64,000 nt of DNA, from the NCBI GenBank assembly GCA_947561715.1, contig OX387201.1, forward strand, positions 5,908,001 through 5,972,000. Reading direction: 5' to 3'. Origin of the DNA: Ascidia mentula (Eukaryota; Chordata; Ascidiacea; Phlebobranchia; Ascidiidae). Positions within the stretch are counted from its first letter, which is position 1. Every line of letters starts with the position of its first letter. The notes under the pieces are model-generated. The model searched no databases. It had not been told where the DNA came from and was given only the letters and a program-made list of their open reading frames with translations. A program made the translations under genes and the position numbers. Shown here one piece after another: positions 63,785-64,000 of this stretch.

Positions 63785-64000
63785 AATAATATTGGCCCAG
63801 TCGACAACAGGGTTTAAATGACATCACAGGACCGTTTTGTGTTATGTTCCTATACTAAGAGGACAACGGCTATATATTAGTATGAAATTTACTGTAAACA
63901 AAAGTCGGGCGCGGTAGAAATGTAGTGGAAAGCATGCACACGATAGGGAGCGCAAACAACGAAAAAACAAGACCACTGGCGTGTTATTGCTACATGCATA
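63785..64000 (-). other. AXIN: 3' flank of a further Axin copy
   Basis: Matches 44987-45200, which leads into the DIX exon of unit 2. By that alignment the Axin stop codon should lie about 155 bp beyond the right edge. Under the duplication model this copy is the original Axin with its own N-terminus, but this cannot be seen here. Confidence 0.75.

Larger units (their letters stand above)
29554..64000. repeat. Nested tandem duplication of a GPR161 - BTB - Axin block
   Basis: Four successive units run to the right edge: unit 1 29554-39856, unit 2 39857-46175, unit 3 46176-56516, unit 4 from 56517 onward. Each contains, left to right, GPR161, a BTB gene and Axin sequence, all on the minus strand. 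Coding sequence of the copies differs only slightly. Units 1 and 3 share an 890-bp loss before Axin and near-identical Axin parts. The GPR161 copies of units 2 and 4 share their own variants, as do those of units 1 and 3. This pairs unit 1 with 3 and unit 2 with 4, which fits a 10.3-kb duplication followed by a 16.4-kb duplication of the pair. Confidence 0.92.

Noticed and set aside
1-64000. CRISPR arrays, rRNA or tRNA genes, and LTR- or capsid-bearing elements
   Set aside because: None could be recognised by reading; no tRNA cloverleaf, reverse transcriptase or long terminal repeats were seen.

Overview
This is eukaryotic, intron-rich DNA from an animal. The gene set (SMAP-type ArfGAP, P-Rex, GPR161, Axin), short introns of about 45-400 nt, compact spacing and AT-rich noncoding DNA fit an invertebrate chordate, most likely an ascidian tunicate of the Ciona kind. 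That assignment is an inference; no species-diagnostic sequence was found.

Layout. Bases 827-4701 (+) hold a complete 11-exon SMAP1/2 ArfGAP gene. Bases 4702-12617 are mostly noncoding, with one short hAT-type element at 8442-8780. Bases 12618-27729 (+) hold a complete 43-exon P-Rex gene (Rac GEF: DH-PH-DEP-DEP-PDZ-PDZ and an inositol-phosphatase-like C-terminus; 1817 residues by my exon model).

From about 29.5 kb to the right edge everything coding is on the minus strand and belongs to a young tandem array built from three neighbouring genes: GPR161 (ciliary GPCR), a BTB-domain gene and Axin. GPR161 occurs four times, the BTB gene four times (two intact, one decayed, one reduced to its last exon) and Axin sequence three times, with a fourth copy apparently beginning just past the right edge. 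Only the leftmost GPR161 (29036-33022) has its natural 3' end. Copies 2 and 4 run in frame, inside the C-tail exon, into the RGS exon of Axin. The models predict two genes of 1212 and 1218 codons, each encoding a seven-helix receptor fused to an Axin scaffold (RGS, GSK3-binding segment, DIX). Copy 3 is joined to an Axin intron and should make a tail-truncated receptor.

The junctions and shared indels fit two successive tandem duplications. The first (about 10.3 kb) joined the GPR161 tail exon to the Axin RGS exon. The second (about 16.4 kb) joined the GPR161 tail exon to the Axin intron before the DIX exon. The in-frame GPR161-Axin chimeras are the most noteworthy content. The main caveat is that copy divergence is low, so a haplotype or assembly artefact must be excluded with long reads.
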